From: Streptomyces spongiicola
GTDB lineage: Bacteria; Actinomycetota; Actinomycetes; Streptomycetales; Streptomycetaceae
NCBI RefSeq assembly: GCF_003122365.1
Contig: NZ_CP029254.1
Coordinates: forward strand, 4,551,501-4,615,500
Direction of reading: 5' to 3'
DNA: 64,000 nt
Shown: in pieces, positions 55,404 to 64,000 of the stretch
How the letters are laid out: every line of letters starts with the position of its first letter
How positions within the stretch are numbered: the first letter of the stretch is position 1
Program-made: the position numbers and the translations under genes
Notes under the pieces: model-generated
Database searches by the model: none
What the model was told of the DNA's origin: nothing
Seen by the model: only the letters and a program-made list of their open reading frames with translations

Positions 55404-58382
55404 ATGAGCAACGGGGAGCGTACCCGTCTCGGCATGCTGCCCCGGCTCGGGGACCCGGCACGGTCGGTGTGGGCCAAGCATGACCGCGACACCGACGGTT
55501 GGTTGCCGCTGTGGCGGCATATGGAGGACAGCGCCGAGGTGGCTCGCCTGTTGTGGGACCGGTGGCTGCCCGCGGGCGTGAGGGGGCTGGTCGCCGAGGC
55601 GTTGCCGCGCGGTGATTCGGACGCGCGGGCCCTCGTCGGTTGGCTGGCCGCTGTGCACGACATCGGCAAGGCAACCCCGGCGTTCGCCTGTCAGGTCGAC
55701 ACGCTCGCCGACGCCATGCGTGGCAGGGGACTTGAGATGCGTTCGGCGAAGGCGATGGGGCCGGACCGTCGGATCGCGCCGCATGGTCTGGCCGGGCAGG
55801 TGCTGCTCGGCGAGTGGCTTGAGGAGCGTTACGGGTGGGCGCCTGCGCGGACCGGGCAGCTCACGGTCGTTGTCGGCGGGCATCATGGCGTGCCGCCCGA
55901 GTACGGGCAGATCAAAGCCCTTTACGACCGTGGGGAGTTGTTACGCACTCCCGGTGCGAGCGGACGCGTCTGGCGTCAGGTGCAGACCGAGTTGCTCGAC
56001 GCATGCGCCGAATGCTTCGGTGCGAGCGGACGGCTGGGGGACTGGCGGTCGGTGAGGCTGCCGCAGCCGGTGCAGGTGCTGTTGACCGCGCTGGTCATCC
56101 TCGCCGACTGGATCGCCAGCTCGCCGGACCTCTTCCCGTACTTCCCCGACGCGGCGTCCCGCAGCGATCGGGAACGCCTCGAGGCTGCCTGGCGTGGACT
56201 GGACCTGCCGGAGCCCTGGCGGGCGGAGGAGCCGGTCGAGAGCGCGCGGGAGCTGTTCGCCTCCCGGTTCGCCCTGCCGGCGGGGGCGAGGGCGCGCCCG
56301 GTCCAGGAAGCGGCCGTGGAGTTGGCCCGGGAGATGGAGCAGCCGGGCCTGATGATCGTCGAGGCCCCGATGGGGGAGGGGAAGACGGAGGCGGCGCTCG
56401 CCGTGGCCGAGGTCTTCGCGGCGCGCTCGGGTGCGGGAGGAGTGTTCCTCGCGTTGCCCACCATGGCGACCGGGAACGCCATGTTCCCTCGTCTGCTCGA
56501 CTGGCTGCAGCGGGTGCCGGGGGTGTCGGGGACACGTCGTTCGGTGCACCTGGCCCATTCCAAGGCCGCCCTCAACGAGGACTTCGCCGACCTGATGGCA
56601 CGCGCCGGACCGGTCGCGGCCATCGGCGTCGACGAGGCGGTGCCGGTGTCGTCCGGGAGGCAGGCGGAGGGCCGGCGTCGTGCGAGTGGCGAACTGGTGG
56701 CGCACGCCTGGCTGCGGGGGCGCAAGAAGGCCATGCTCGCCTCGTTCGTCGTCGGCACCGTCGACCAGTTGCTGTTCGCCGGTCTGAAAAGCCGCCACCT
56801 GGTGCTGCGTCACCTCGCCGTGGCGGGCAAGGTCGTCGTGATCGACGAGGCGCACGCCTACGACACGTACATGAGCGTGTACCTGGACCGGGTGCTGTCG
56901 TGGCTGGGTGCGTACCGGGTACCCGTTGTGGTGCTGTCCGCGACCCTGCCGGCCGCGCGCAGGAGCGCGCTCCTCGCCGCGTACGCCGGCCGGAGCGGCG
57001 CGACCGCCGCGGAGGAGGCCAGCGCGGAGGAGGCCAGCGCGGAGGAGGCCACCGCGGAGGAGGCCACCGCGTCGCAGGCGGCGTACCCGCTGCTGACCGC
57101 TGTCGCTCCGGGCGGACTACCGGAGGTCCGCTGTCCACGCGCATCGGCCCGGGCGACGAGGGTGCGGGTGGAGCGCCTGGCCGACGGCTTGGACGTCCTC
57201 GCGGGGCGGCTGGAGGACGAACTCGTCGACGGTGGCTGCGTCCTGGTGATCAGGAACACGGTCAGGCGGGTGCTGGAGACGGCCGAGGCGCTGCGTGCCA
57301 GGTTCGGCGCGGAGAACGTCACGGTCGCCCACTCGTACTTCGTCGACCTCGATCGGGCCGACAAGGACCGTGCGCTGCTGCGGCTGTTCGGTCCTCCGGA
57401 GAAGACGGGCGACCGGCCGGCGGGCCGGCACATCGTGGTGGCCAGCCAGGTGGCCGAGCAGTCGCTGGACGTCGACTTCGATCTGCTGGTCAGTGATCTC
57501 TGCCCGGCCGATCTGCTCCTGCAGCGCATGGGGCGTCTCCACCGCCACCGGCGCGGGCCTGACCAGCAGGAGCGGCCCAGCCGCCTGCGTACCGCGCGCT
57601 GCCTGGTGACCGGGACCGACTGGGCGGCGGAGGTACCCGTTCCGGTGCGGGGGTCGGTCGCCGTGTACGGGCGGTACGCGCTGCTGAGGTCGGCCGCGGT
57701 CTTCCTCCCCCACCTCGACGACCCGGCCCGGCGGCCGGTCGAACTCCCCACGGACATCGATCCGCTGGTGCAGGGCGCTTACGGGGAGGGGCCGGTCGGT
57801 CCCGACCACTGGCAGGGCGCCTTGGAGGAGGCGCGTGAGCAGTTGGGGCGGCACCGCGTCGACCAGGCCGAGCGGGCGGCCGTGTTCCGTCTGGGGGACG
57901 TCGGGAAGCCCGGGCGGCCCTTGTTCGGGTGGGTCGCCGCCGGTGTGGGGGACACGGACGACACGGCCACCGGTCGCGCCCAGGTGCGTGACAGCCGGGA
58001 CGGCCTGGACGTCGTGGTCGTGCAGCGGCGCGGTGACGGAAGCCTTGCCACCCTGCCGTGGTTGACGCCGGACGTGAAGCGGGAGCGTCGCGCCGGTGTG
58101 GAGCTGCCCCAGGGTGCGACACCGTCACGCTTCGCTGCCCGCACCGCGGCGAGTTGCGGTCTTCGGCTTCCCCCGCGGTTCTCCGGCGAGACGCTGGACC
58201 GGGCCATCGAGGAGCTGGAGCGGCTGTATCTCCCTCACTGGCAGGGCAAGGACAGCCCCTGGCTCTCCGACCAGTTGATTCTCGCTCTCGACGAGGACTG
58301 TCAGACCCGGCTGGCAGGCTTCGTACTCCGGTACAGCCCGAGTGACGGCCTTGAGGTGACCCGTGACGCAGACGACCGATGA
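55404..58382 (+). CDS. cas3: CRISPR-associated helicase-nuclease Cas3
   Basis: Cas3 is recruited by Cascade to a target and degrades it with an HD nuclease and SF2 helicase. The protein is about 992 residues. The HD domain shows WRHMEDSA (His39) and VHDIGKA (His85-Asp86); the helicase has motif I MGEGKT, motif II VVVIDEAHAYD, motif III LSATLP and motif VI RMGRLHRHR. The start is uncertain: ATG 55404 is chosen for length; GTG 55308 and ATG 55434 are in frame, and none has a strong ribosome site. An in-frame TTA codon (55941-55943, Leu180) should require bldA tRNA. A 15-bp repeat (57012-57071) adds EEASA/EEATA units. Its end overlaps casA by 20 bp. Confidence 0.96.
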   Translation: MSNGERTRLGMLPRLGDPARSVWAKHDRDTDGWLPLWRHMEDSAEVARLLWDRWLPAGVRGLVAEALPRGDSDARALVGWLAAVHDIGKATPAFACQVDTLADAMRGRGLEMRSAKAMGPDRRIAPHGLAGQVLLGEWLEERYGWAPARTGQLTVVVGGHHGVPPEYGQIKALYDRGELLRTPGASGRVWRQVQTELLDACAECFGASGRLGDWRSVRLPQPVQVLLTALVILADWIASSPDLFPYFPDAASRSDRERLEAAWRGLDLPEPWRAEEPVESARELFASRFALPAGARARPVQEAAVELAREMEQPGLMIVEAPMGEGKTEAALAVAEVFAARSGAGGVFLALPTMATGNAMFPRLLDWLQRVPGVSGTRRSVHLAHSKAALNEDFADLMARAGPVAAIGVDEAVPVSSGRQAEGRRRASGELVAHAWLRGRKKAMLASFVVGTVDQLLFAGLKSRHLVLRHLAVAGKVVVIDEAHAYDTYMSVYLDRVLSWLGAYRVPVVVLSATLPAARRSALLAAYAGRSGATAAEEASAEEASAEEATAEEATASQAAYPLLTAVAPGGLPEVRCPRASARATRVRVERLADGLDVLAGRLEDELVDGGCVLVIRNTVRRVLETAEALRARFGAENVTVAHSYFVDLDRADKDRALLRLFGPPEKTGDRPAGRHIVVASQVAEQSLDVDFDLLVSDLCPADLLLQRMGRLHRHRRGPDQQERPSRLRTARCLVTGTDWAAEVPVPVRGSVAVYGRYALLRSAAVFLPHLDDPARRPVELPTDIDPLVQGAYGEGPVGPDHWQGALEEAREQLGRHRVDQAERAAVFRLGDVGKPGRPLFGWVAAGVGDTDDTATGRAQVRDSRDGLDVVVVQRRGDGSLATLPWLTPDVKRERRAGVELPQGATPSRFAARTAASCGLRLPPRFSGETLDRAIEELERLYLPHWQGKDSPWLSDQLILALDEDCQTRLAGFVLRYSPSDGLEVTRDADDR
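57012..57071 (+). repeat. 15-bp in-frame repeat in cas3
   Basis: Four units (GAGGAGGCCAGCGCG twice, then GAGGAGGCCACCGCG twice) encode EEASA, EEASA, EEATA, EEATA between the two helicase lobes, where Cas3 proteins have a variable loop. Confidence 0.9.
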
Positions 58383-60243
58383 CCCGGAGGCCCGTGAGGT
58401 GCCGTCCTTCGATCTGACCAGCAGCTCCTGGATCCGCGTGGTGCGGAGTGACGGCTCACAGGACGAACTGTCGCTCCGTCAGGTGTTTGCGCAGGCCGAC
58501 GATCTGCGCTGCGTCGTCGCCGGTCTGGCCACCCAGGAGTTCGCCCTGATCCGGCTGCTCCTGGCCGTCGCGCACGACGCCTTGGACGGTCCGCGTGACA
58601 TCGAGGAGTGGGCGGAGCTGTGGGAGGACCGGGAGAGCCTCGCGCCCGTCCAGGAGTATCTGACGCGGCACGCCGACCGGTTCGATCTGCTCCATCCGCA
58701 GACGCCCTTCCTGCAGTCGGCCGGACTGCGCACGCTGAAGGACGAGGTGTTCTCCCTCGACCGGATCGTGGCGGACGTGCCCGCCGGTGAGAAGTTCTTC
58801 AGCGCACGGCTGCCGGAAGTGGAGCGGCTGTCGTTCGCCGAGGCCGCCCGGTGGGTCGTCCACGTCCACGCCTACGACACCTCCGGCATCAAGACCGGCA
58901 TGGCCGGCGACGACCGGGTCAAGGGCGGCAAGGTCTTTCCGCTCGGCACCGGCTGGTGCGGCGGACTCGGCGGCGTCTTCGTCGAGGGCGACACGCTCCG
59001 CGAGACCCTGCTGCTCAACCTGGTGGCGGCGGACACCACCGAGTTGGAGTTCCCGGCCGACGACCGGCCGGCGTGGCGGCGCGACCCCAGCGGACCGGGC
59101 TCCACCGGCCGTCCCGCGACCGGTCTTCGCGACCTGTACAGCTGGCAGTCGCGGCGCCTGCGACTGCACTACGACGCCGACGGCGTCCACGGTGTCGTCC
59201 TCGGCTACGGAGACCAGCACACCCCCCGGAACATGCACCGGCGCGAGCCGATGACCGCGTGGCGCCGCAGCAAGGCGCAGGAGAAGAAGCTGGGGCAGTC
59301 GCCGGTGTATCTGCCGCTCGAACACGATCCGGCCCGCTCGGCCTGGCGGGGCATCGCCGCGCTCGTCGCCGACCGGCCGGGCGACGGCGGTGGCGGTGGC
59401 GGTGGCGCAGAGCCTGCCGCACGTCTGCGGCCGAGGATCCTTGAGTGGATCGCCCGACTGGTGAGCGAGGGGCATCTGAAGCCTCGATACCTCGTCCGCG
59501 CCCGACTGGTGGGCGTCAGCTACGGGACCCAGCAGTCGGTCGTCGAGGAGGCCGTCGACGACCGACTGCAGATGCCGGTCGTCCTGCTGCACCGGCAGGA
59601 CCCCACGTACGCGGTCCAGGCCATCGCCGCGTCGGACGACGCCGACCGCGCGGTACGGGCCCTGGGGGACCTGGCGGCCGACCTGGCCCGGGCGGCCGGA
59701 GTCGGCCAGGAGCAGCCGAGGGCCGCGAGCCTCGCCGAGGGGTTCGACGCGCTGGAGCAGCCGTACCGAGACTGGCTGTCCGTGCTGGCGGACGTTCCCG
59801 ACCCCTTCGCCCACCGGGACACATGGCGGCGTCAGCTGCGGAAGGCCGTCGGCCGTCTCGGAGACCGCCTCATCGCCGCCGCGGGCGACGCGGCATGGGA
59901 GGGGCGCCTCTGCACCGGCACCGGCAGCACCGGCACCGGCACCGGCAGCACCGGCACCGGCAGCAGTAAGGGCGCCAAGGGCAGCACGTACTGGCTGAAC
60001 GCGGGCCTCGCCGACGTGTGGTTCCGCGGGCGGCTGGCCAGGGCGCTGGGAGCCCCCGGTGATCCCGAATCCCCGAGCCCGGCTGGAGGCGGTACAGACG
60101 CCAACACCCCGGACGGTGCTGGGCCGCCCGCCCACGCCGGCGGTGGGCCGCCCGCCCCCGACGGTGCTGGGCCGAGCGCTCCGGAACCGGCCGGCACACC
60201 TGGCTCCGAACACGCCGCGACCACCCCGGAGGTGCCCGTATGA
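58363..60243 (+). CDS. casA: Type I-E Cascade large subunit CasA (Cse1/Cas8e)
   Basis: Cse1 recognises the PAM and recruits Cas3. The 626 residues show the usual opening SFDLTSSSWIRVV, a FDLLHPQTPFLQ segment, and the conserved GTGWCGGLGG and HTPRNMHRREPMTAWRR regions, then a C-terminal helical bundle. Start GTG 58363 has GAGG about eight bases before it and overlaps the cas3 end. Two oddities: a Gly-rich run GDGGGGGGGAEP and a CTGTGSTGTGTGSTGTGS repeat (59913-59965) inside the helical domain, followed by a roughly 55-residue Pro/Gly/Ala tail (last quarter) not expected in the family. These are probably flexible insertions. Confidence 0.95.
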   Translation: MTQTTDDPEAREVPSFDLTSSSWIRVVRSDGSQDELSLRQVFAQADDLRCVVAGLATQEFALIRLLLAVAHDALDGPRDIEEWAELWEDRESLAPVQEYLTRHADRFDLLHPQTPFLQSAGLRTLKDEVFSLDRIVADVPAGEKFFSARLPEVERLSFAEAARWVVHVHAYDTSGIKTGMAGDDRVKGGKVFPLGTGWCGGLGGVFVEGDTLRETLLLNLVAADTTELEFPADDRPAWRRDPSGPGSTGRPATGLRDLYSWQSRRLRLHYDADGVHGVVLGYGDQHTPRNMHRREPMTAWRRSKAQEKKLGQSPVYLPLEHDPARSAWRGIAALVADRPGDGGGGGGGAEPAARLRPRILEWIARLVSEGHLKPRYLVRARLVGVSYGTQQSVVEEAVDDRLQMPVVLLHRQDPTYAVQAIAASDDADRAVRALGDLAADLARAAGVGQEQPRAASLAEGFDALEQPYRDWLSVLADVPDPFAHRDTWRRQLRKAVGRLGDRLIAAAGDAAWEGRLCTGTGSTGTGTGSTGTGSSKGAKGSTYWLNAGLADVWFRGRLARALGAPGDPESPSPAGGGTDANTPDGAGPPAHAGGGPPAPDGAGPSAPEPAGTPGSEHAATTPEVPV

Positions 60244-60965
60244 CCACCGCTTCACCCCCTCCCGCCTCGCCCCCGTCCGCCTCGGCCCTTCCCGCCTCGC
60301 CCCCCTCCGCCTCGGCCCCGGTCCACCAGAGGCTCGCCGAACTGACCGCGGCGACGATCGTCCCCCTCCAGCAGGGCTATCTCGCGGACCGGTCCCCGGC
60401 CGTCGCCGCTCTCGCCCGCCTGCGCCGCGGCGCGGGCCGCGAGGCGGGCGAGCTGCCCGACCTGTGGAACCTGGTCGACACCGGCCCGCTCCACACCCGT
60501 ACGGACGGGTCACGGGCGTTGAGCGAGCGCGAGCTGACCGGCGCCGAGAACGCCCTGCACGCGGCCCTCACGCTGTGGGCGTTCCACCAGCAGTCCCGCG
60601 GCACCCCCATGCACTGCCGGCACACCCGTGACCGGCCGCGCGGTCTGGGTGCGGCGGTCCGGCGCCTGATGCCGGCCGACGGCGTGGACGAACCCGTCCG
60701 CAAGCGCCTGGTCCGCGCGGGGACCGCTCCCGACCTCACCACCCTCACCCAGCGGCTGCGCGACCTCGTCGCCCTGCTGCGCCGTGACGACATCCCGCTC
60801 GACTACGCACTCCTCGCCGGCCAGCTCTACACCTGGCAGTGGCCCGACGGGCCCGCCGCCGTCCGCCGCAGCTGGGGCCGCTCCTTCCACGAGCAGGCGC
60901 GGGCCGCCGCGGCCGCGGACGAGAACACCACCAAGAACAGCCACACCGACAAGGACGCCTCGTGA
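60240..60965 (+). CDS. casB: Cascade small subunit CasB (Cse2)
   Basis: Cse2 forms the belly dimer of Cascade and stabilises the R-loop. The 241 residues contain the expected helical segments (PAVAALARLRRGAGREAGELPDLWNLVDT, ALHAALTLWAFHQQS, LTQRLRDLVALLRR, SWGRSFHEQA). It opens with about 27 extra residues of Pro/Ser/Ala repeats (SPPPASPPSASALPASPPSASAP), not conserved in the family. The ATG overlaps the casA stop as ATGA (60240-60243), indicating coupling. Confidence 0.94.
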   Translation: MTTASPPPASPPSASALPASPPSASAPVHQRLAELTAATIVPLQQGYLADRSPAVAALARLRRGAGREAGELPDLWNLVDTGPLHTRTDGSRALSERELTGAENALHAALTLWAFHQQSRGTPMHCRHTRDRPRGLGAAVRRLMPADGVDEPVRKRLVRAGTAPDLTTLTQRLRDLVALLRRDDIPLDYALLAGQLYTWQWPDGPAAVRRSWGRSFHEQARAAAAADENTTKNSHTDKDAS

Positions 60966-62158
60966 GCCGCATCTTCCTCGACGTGCACGCCCTCCAGACC
61001 GTTCCGCCCAGCAACCTCAACCGCGACGACACCGGCGCGCCCAAGACCGGCCTCTACGGGGGAGTCCCGCGTGCCCGCGTCTCCAGCCAGGCCTGGAAGC
61101 GGGCCATCCGCACCTCCTTCAAGGACGAGCAGCTGCTCGACCCCGCCGAGCTGGGTGTACGGACGAAGAAGATCGTGGAACTCCTCGCCGACCGGATCAC
61201 GGCGCTCGACCCGTCCGCCGAGCGGGAGACGGCGCTGAAGCTGGCCGACGAGACCGTCAGGGCCGCGGGCTTCAAGACCGAGGTGCCCAAGCGCAAGGCC
61301 GACCAGGCGAAGAAGGAGGGCGGCCGCACCCCCGCACCCGAGAGCAAGTACCTGGTCTTCCTCAGCTCCCGGCAGCTCGACGGCCTGGCGCGCCTCGCTC
61401 TCGACGGCGCCTCCGACATCACGGCCTTCCTGAAGACCAAGGAGAACAAGGCACGCGCCAGGGAACTCGCGGACACCCGGCACTCCGTCGACATCGCCCT
61501 CTTCGGACGCATGGTCGCCGACGTCGCCGACATCAACGTCGACGCCGCCGTACAGGTCGCACACGCACTCAGCGTCCACCGGGTCGACAACGAGTCGGAC
61601 TACTACACCGCCGTCGACGACGAGAACACCGACGAGGAGACCGGCGCCGGAATGATCGGCACCGTCGACTTCAACTCCGCCACGCTCTACCGGTACGCCT
61701 CACTCGGAGTGCACCAGCTCGCCGCCAACCTCGGCGCGGGCCTGCGCGACGACGAACACCACAGCGAGCCCGTCCGGCGCGCGATCGAGGCGTTCGTGCA
61801 CGCCTTCACCTCGTCCCTGCCCACCGGGAAGATCAACACCTTCGGTCACCACACCCAGCCCGACGCCGTCGTCGTCAGGCTCCGCACCACCCGGCCCATC
61901 AGCTACGTCGCCGCGTTCGAGGACCCGGTCCGCAGCGACGGCGGCGGCCACCTCCGCGAGGCGTCCGACCGGCTCGCCGCCTACGCCGCCGACGTCGAGC
62001 GCGCATACGGCGACCCCGGCAGTACCCGTACCTGGGTGCTGCGCGTCGGCCCCGCCACACAGAAGCTGGCCGGGCTCGGCACGGAGACCGAGACGCTGCC
62101 CGAACTCGCGGCCGACGTCGCCCGCGCCGTCGCGGAGCGCCTGGAGAAGCCCGCATGA
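60962..62158 (+). CDS. cas7e: Cascade backbone subunit Cas7e (CasC/Cse4)
   Basis: Cas7e polymerises six-fold along the crRNA. The 398 residues begin RIFLDVHALQTVPPSNLNRDDTGAPK, the family signature, and contain RVSSQAWKRAIR, DIALFGRM and the central AVQVAHALSVH and IGTVDFNSATLYRYA segments. Start GTG 60962 overlaps the casB stop (GTGA, 60962-60965). An insertion of Lys/Glu-rich residues (KRKADQAKKEGGRTPAPESK) near 114-133 lengthens the thumb region. Confidence 0.96.
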   Translation: MSRIFLDVHALQTVPPSNLNRDDTGAPKTGLYGGVPRARVSSQAWKRAIRTSFKDEQLLDPAELGVRTKKIVELLADRITALDPSAERETALKLADETVRAAGFKTEVPKRKADQAKKEGGRTPAPESKYLVFLSSRQLDGLARLALDGASDITAFLKTKENKARARELADTRHSVDIALFGRMVADVADINVDAAVQVAHALSVHRVDNESDYYTAVDDENTDEETGAGMIGTVDFNSATLYRYASLGVHQLAANLGAGLRDDEHHSEPVRRAIEAFVHAFTSSLPTGKINTFGHHTQPDAVVVRLRTTRPISYVAAFEDPVRSDGGGHLREASDRLAAYAADVERAYGDPGSTRTWVLRVGPATQKLAGLGTETETLPELAADVARAVAERLEKPA

Positions 62159-62889
62159 GCGTGCTCGTCCTCCGCCTGGCCGGTCCGCTGCAATCCTGGG
62201 GAGCCTCCTCCCGGTTCACCCGCCGCACCACCGAATCGGCTCCGACGAAGAGCGGCGTGGTCGGCCTGCTCGCCGCTGCGGCCGGCATCGAACGAGGCGA
62301 CGACGAGCGCCTCGCTCCGCTCGCGGCACTCCGGTTCGGGGTGCGCATCGACCAGCCGGGCACCCGCATCCGGGACTTCCAGACCGCCCACCACGGCGTC
62401 ACCGGCACGTCCATGCCCCTGTCCGAGCGGTTCTACCTCGCCGATGCCGTCTTCGTCGCCGCCGTCGAGGGTGACCACGCCCTGCTCAGCGAACTGCACG
62501 CCGCCCTGCACGCGCCGGCGTACCCGCCCTTCCTCGGCCGGCGCTCGTGCCCGCCCGCCGAGCCGCTCGTCCTGCAACTGCACGAGCACGCAGACGGCAT
62601 CGAGGACGTGCTCAGGACCACGCCGTGGCAGGCCGCGGACTGGTACCGCAGGCGCCACCGGCCCCCGGACCACCTGACCGTGCTGCGTGAGGCGTCCGGC
62701 GGCGAGAGCATCGAGACGGCGGACCTGCTCCGCGACCAGCCCGTCAGCTTCGACGCCGGCCGCCGGTTGCACGCGCCGCGCACCGTCGTCACCGACCCCG
62801 TGCCCGTCCCGATCCCCGCGGGCGGCGATCCGCGGTACGCGCACGACCCCTTCACCGCCCTCGACTCCCTGGAGGAGGAAAGCGCCTGA
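62155..62889 (+). CDS. cas5e: Cascade subunit Cas5e (CasD)
   Basis: Cas5e holds the 5' handle of the crRNA. The 244 residues open with LVLRLAGPLQSWGASSRFTRR, the RAMP-type start of the family, then SGVVGLLAAAAG, and show the RRSCPPAEPL motif. ATG 62155 overlaps the cas7e stop (ATGA). Longer in-frame upstream readings are shadows of cas7e. Confidence 0.95.
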   Translation: MSVLVLRLAGPLQSWGASSRFTRRTTESAPTKSGVVGLLAAAAGIERGDDERLAPLAALRFGVRIDQPGTRIRDFQTAHHGVTGTSMPLSERFYLADAVFVAAVEGDHALLSELHAALHAPAYPPFLGRRSCPPAEPLVLQLHEHADGIEDVLRTTPWQAADWYRRRHRPPDHLTVLREASGGESIETADLLRDQPVSFDAGRRLHAPRTVVTDPVPVPIPAGGDPRYAHDPFTALDSLEEESA

Positions 62890-63677
62890 TGTTCATCTCC
62901 CGATTCCGCGTCAACACCGCGCGATCCGGCGCGCGCCGCCTCCTGTCCTCGCCCCAGCCCCTCCACGCCGCCGTCATGTCGTCGTTCCCCGGCATCCTGC
63001 CCTCCGACCGCCCGGCGCCCGCCGCCCCCCGTGTGCTGTGGCGCCTGGACCAGCGGAGCCGCGCCGAGGTGCTCCTCCACATCGTCAGTCCCGACCGCCC
63101 CGACCTGACACATCTGGTCGAACAGGCCGGCTGGCCCGCCGCCGCCGACCCCGCGAACCCGGGCTGGCAGACCCGGCCCTACACACCGCTCCTCGACCGG
63201 CTGGGAGCGGGCGACCGCTGGGAGTTCCGGCTGACCGCCAACCCCGTGCACAACATCCGCCGCAAGGAGGGCGAACCACGCAAGACCACCGCCCATCTGA
63301 CCCCCACGCACCAGATGGGCTGGCTCCTCGACGAGAAACGCCAGCAGCGCCTCGGCTTCCGGGTCTGCGAGAAGCCCGCCGAGCGCAGGCTCCTGCCCGA
63401 GGGCACCACACACCATAGGCGCCCCCACCCGGGTGACCGCTACGAGCTGACCGTACGGGACACACGGTCCCTCTCCTTCACCAAGTCCCGCGACCCGGGC
63501 AGCAGTCAGGGCAGACAGGTCACCGTCGTCACGGCCACCTTCGAGGGACGGCTGGAGGTCACCGAGCCGGACGCCCTGCGCCGCGCGCTCACCCAGGGTG
63601 TCGGACGGGCCAGAGCGTACGGCTGCGGTCTCCTCACCCTGGCCCCCGTCGCCCACCCCGCCCCACGGACGCCATGA
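62889..63677 (+). CDS. cas6e: Cas6e (CasE) crRNA endonuclease
   Basis: Cas6e cuts the pre-crRNA at the repeat hairpin and stays bound to the 3' end. The 262 residues start FISRFRVNTAR and have the two-RAMP layout with WEFRLTANPVHNIRR, a conserved substrate region, and a C-terminal glycine-rich loop ALTQGVGRARAYGCGLLTL. The ATG shares one base with the cas5e stop (TGATG, 62887-62891). The active-site His is probably in the N-terminal third (PLHAAV, residues 24-29). Confidence 0.95.
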   Translation: MFISRFRVNTARSGARRLLSSPQPLHAAVMSSFPGILPSDRPAPAAPRVLWRLDQRSRAEVLLHIVSPDRPDLTHLVEQAGWPAAADPANPGWQTRPYTPLLDRLGAGDRWEFRLTANPVHNIRRKEGEPRKTTAHLTPTHQMGWLLDEKRQQRLGFRVCEKPAERRLLPEGTTHHRRPHPGDRYELTVRDTRSLSFTKSRDPGSSQGRQVTVVTATFEGRLEVTEPDALRRALTQGVGRARAYGCGLLTLAPVAHPAPRTP

Positions 63678-64000
63678 GCACGGTCTCCCGGCGCCCGGCA
63701 CTCACCCCGAGACACCTCACCCGCACCGGTGAACGCCTCTCCTTCGTCTATCTGGAACGCTGTACGGTCCACCGCGACGCGAACGCCATCACGGCCCAGG
63801 ACGCCGAGGGAACCACCCACATTCCCTCCGCGACCATCGGCACCCTGCTCCTCGGCCCCGGCACGCGGATCACCCACCAGGCCATGAGCGTTCTGGGCGA
63901 GACCGGCGCGGCGGTCTGCTGGGTCGGTGAACACGGCGTGCGCTACTACGCGTCCGGCCGGGCCCTCAGCCGTACCTCCGCCCTCGTGGAGGCGCAGGCC
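63674..64000 (+). CDS. cas1e: Cas1e integrase, 3' truncated by window edge
   Basis: The first 109 residues (ATG 63674, overlapping the cas6e stop as ATGA) match the N-terminal beta domain of I-E Cas1: RLSFVYLERCTVHRDANAIT, TIGTLLLGPGTRITHQAM and GAAVCWVGEHGVRYYASG. The catalytic Glu-His-Asp region lies beyond the window, as cas2 presumably does. Cas1-Cas2 integrates new spacers at the leader. Confidence 0.95.
   Translation, partial: MSTVSRRPALTPRHLTRTGERLSFVYLERCTVHRDANAITAQDAEGTTHIPSATIGTLLLGPGTRITHQAMSVLGETGAAVCWVGEHGVRYYASGRALSRTSALVEAQA

Noticed and set aside
63678..64000. cas2
   Set aside because: Expected after cas1 but the window ends inside cas1.

Overview
This is a high-GC actinomycete chromosome segment, almost certainly Streptomyces. 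The signs are strong third-position GC, GTG and TTG starts, AGGAG-type ribosome binding sites, ATGA stop/start overlaps, and the pairing of a complete GlgE alpha-glucan pathway with Streptomyces-type secreted enzymes and L,D-transpeptidase lipoproteins. From memory, the order pyk-ackA-pta-pfkA and then glgB-mak-treS-glgE/glgP resembles the core chromosome of model streptomycetes.

Layout. 1-629: 3' end of an unrecognised gene. 943-7165: central carbon genes pyk, ackA and pta (minus) and pfkA (plus). 7417-9151: a secreted HAD phosphatase and a double-HTH regulator. 9614-13687: a CitA/DcuS-type two-component pair divergent from a DctA-type carboxylate symporter. 14021-15481: a secreted GH16 beta-glucanase with a LacI-type operator on its promoter. 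15976-18288: a HelD/HelR-like RNA polymerase motor whose 3' end overlaps glgB. 18275-30015: glgB, mak, treS and glgE in one direction and glgP in the other. 30367-40503: an M4 metalloprotease, a seven-blade YVTN propeller, a PH-like membrane protein and a heterodimeric ABC exporter. 41041-46527: glgX and two tandem L,D-transpeptidase lipoproteins. 46855-50222: enoyl-CoA hydratase, an RsbW-like ATPase, a GNAT protein and a two-EF-hand protein. 50285-64000: a type I-E CRISPR-Cas locus.

How the genes fit together. The glg block recycles trehalose and maltose into glycogen: TreS makes maltose, Mak phosphorylates it, GlgE polymerises maltose-1-phosphate and GlgB branches the product. GlgP and GlgX degrade it. 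PfkA, Pyk and Pta-AckA handle the sugar phosphates and the overflow acetate.

The CRISPR array has 81 repeats and 80 spacers. It is read on the minus strand from a leader beside cas3, away from the cas operon (cas3-casA-casB-cas7e-cas5e-cas6e-cas1e, running off the window; cas2 would lie beyond). Five pairs of spacers are diverged versions of the same protospacer. Where they read as protein, the differences are mostly conservative, which looks like repeated sampling of the same site from related phages. cas3 carries an in-frame TTA codon, a possible bldA-dependent developmental switch on interference.

A second theme is short tandem repeats (6-18 bp units) at many gene boundaries and inside several proteins. 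The largest is an 11-copy 16-bp minisatellite upstream of glgX. No insertion sequence, prophage, tRNA or rRNA gene was seen.
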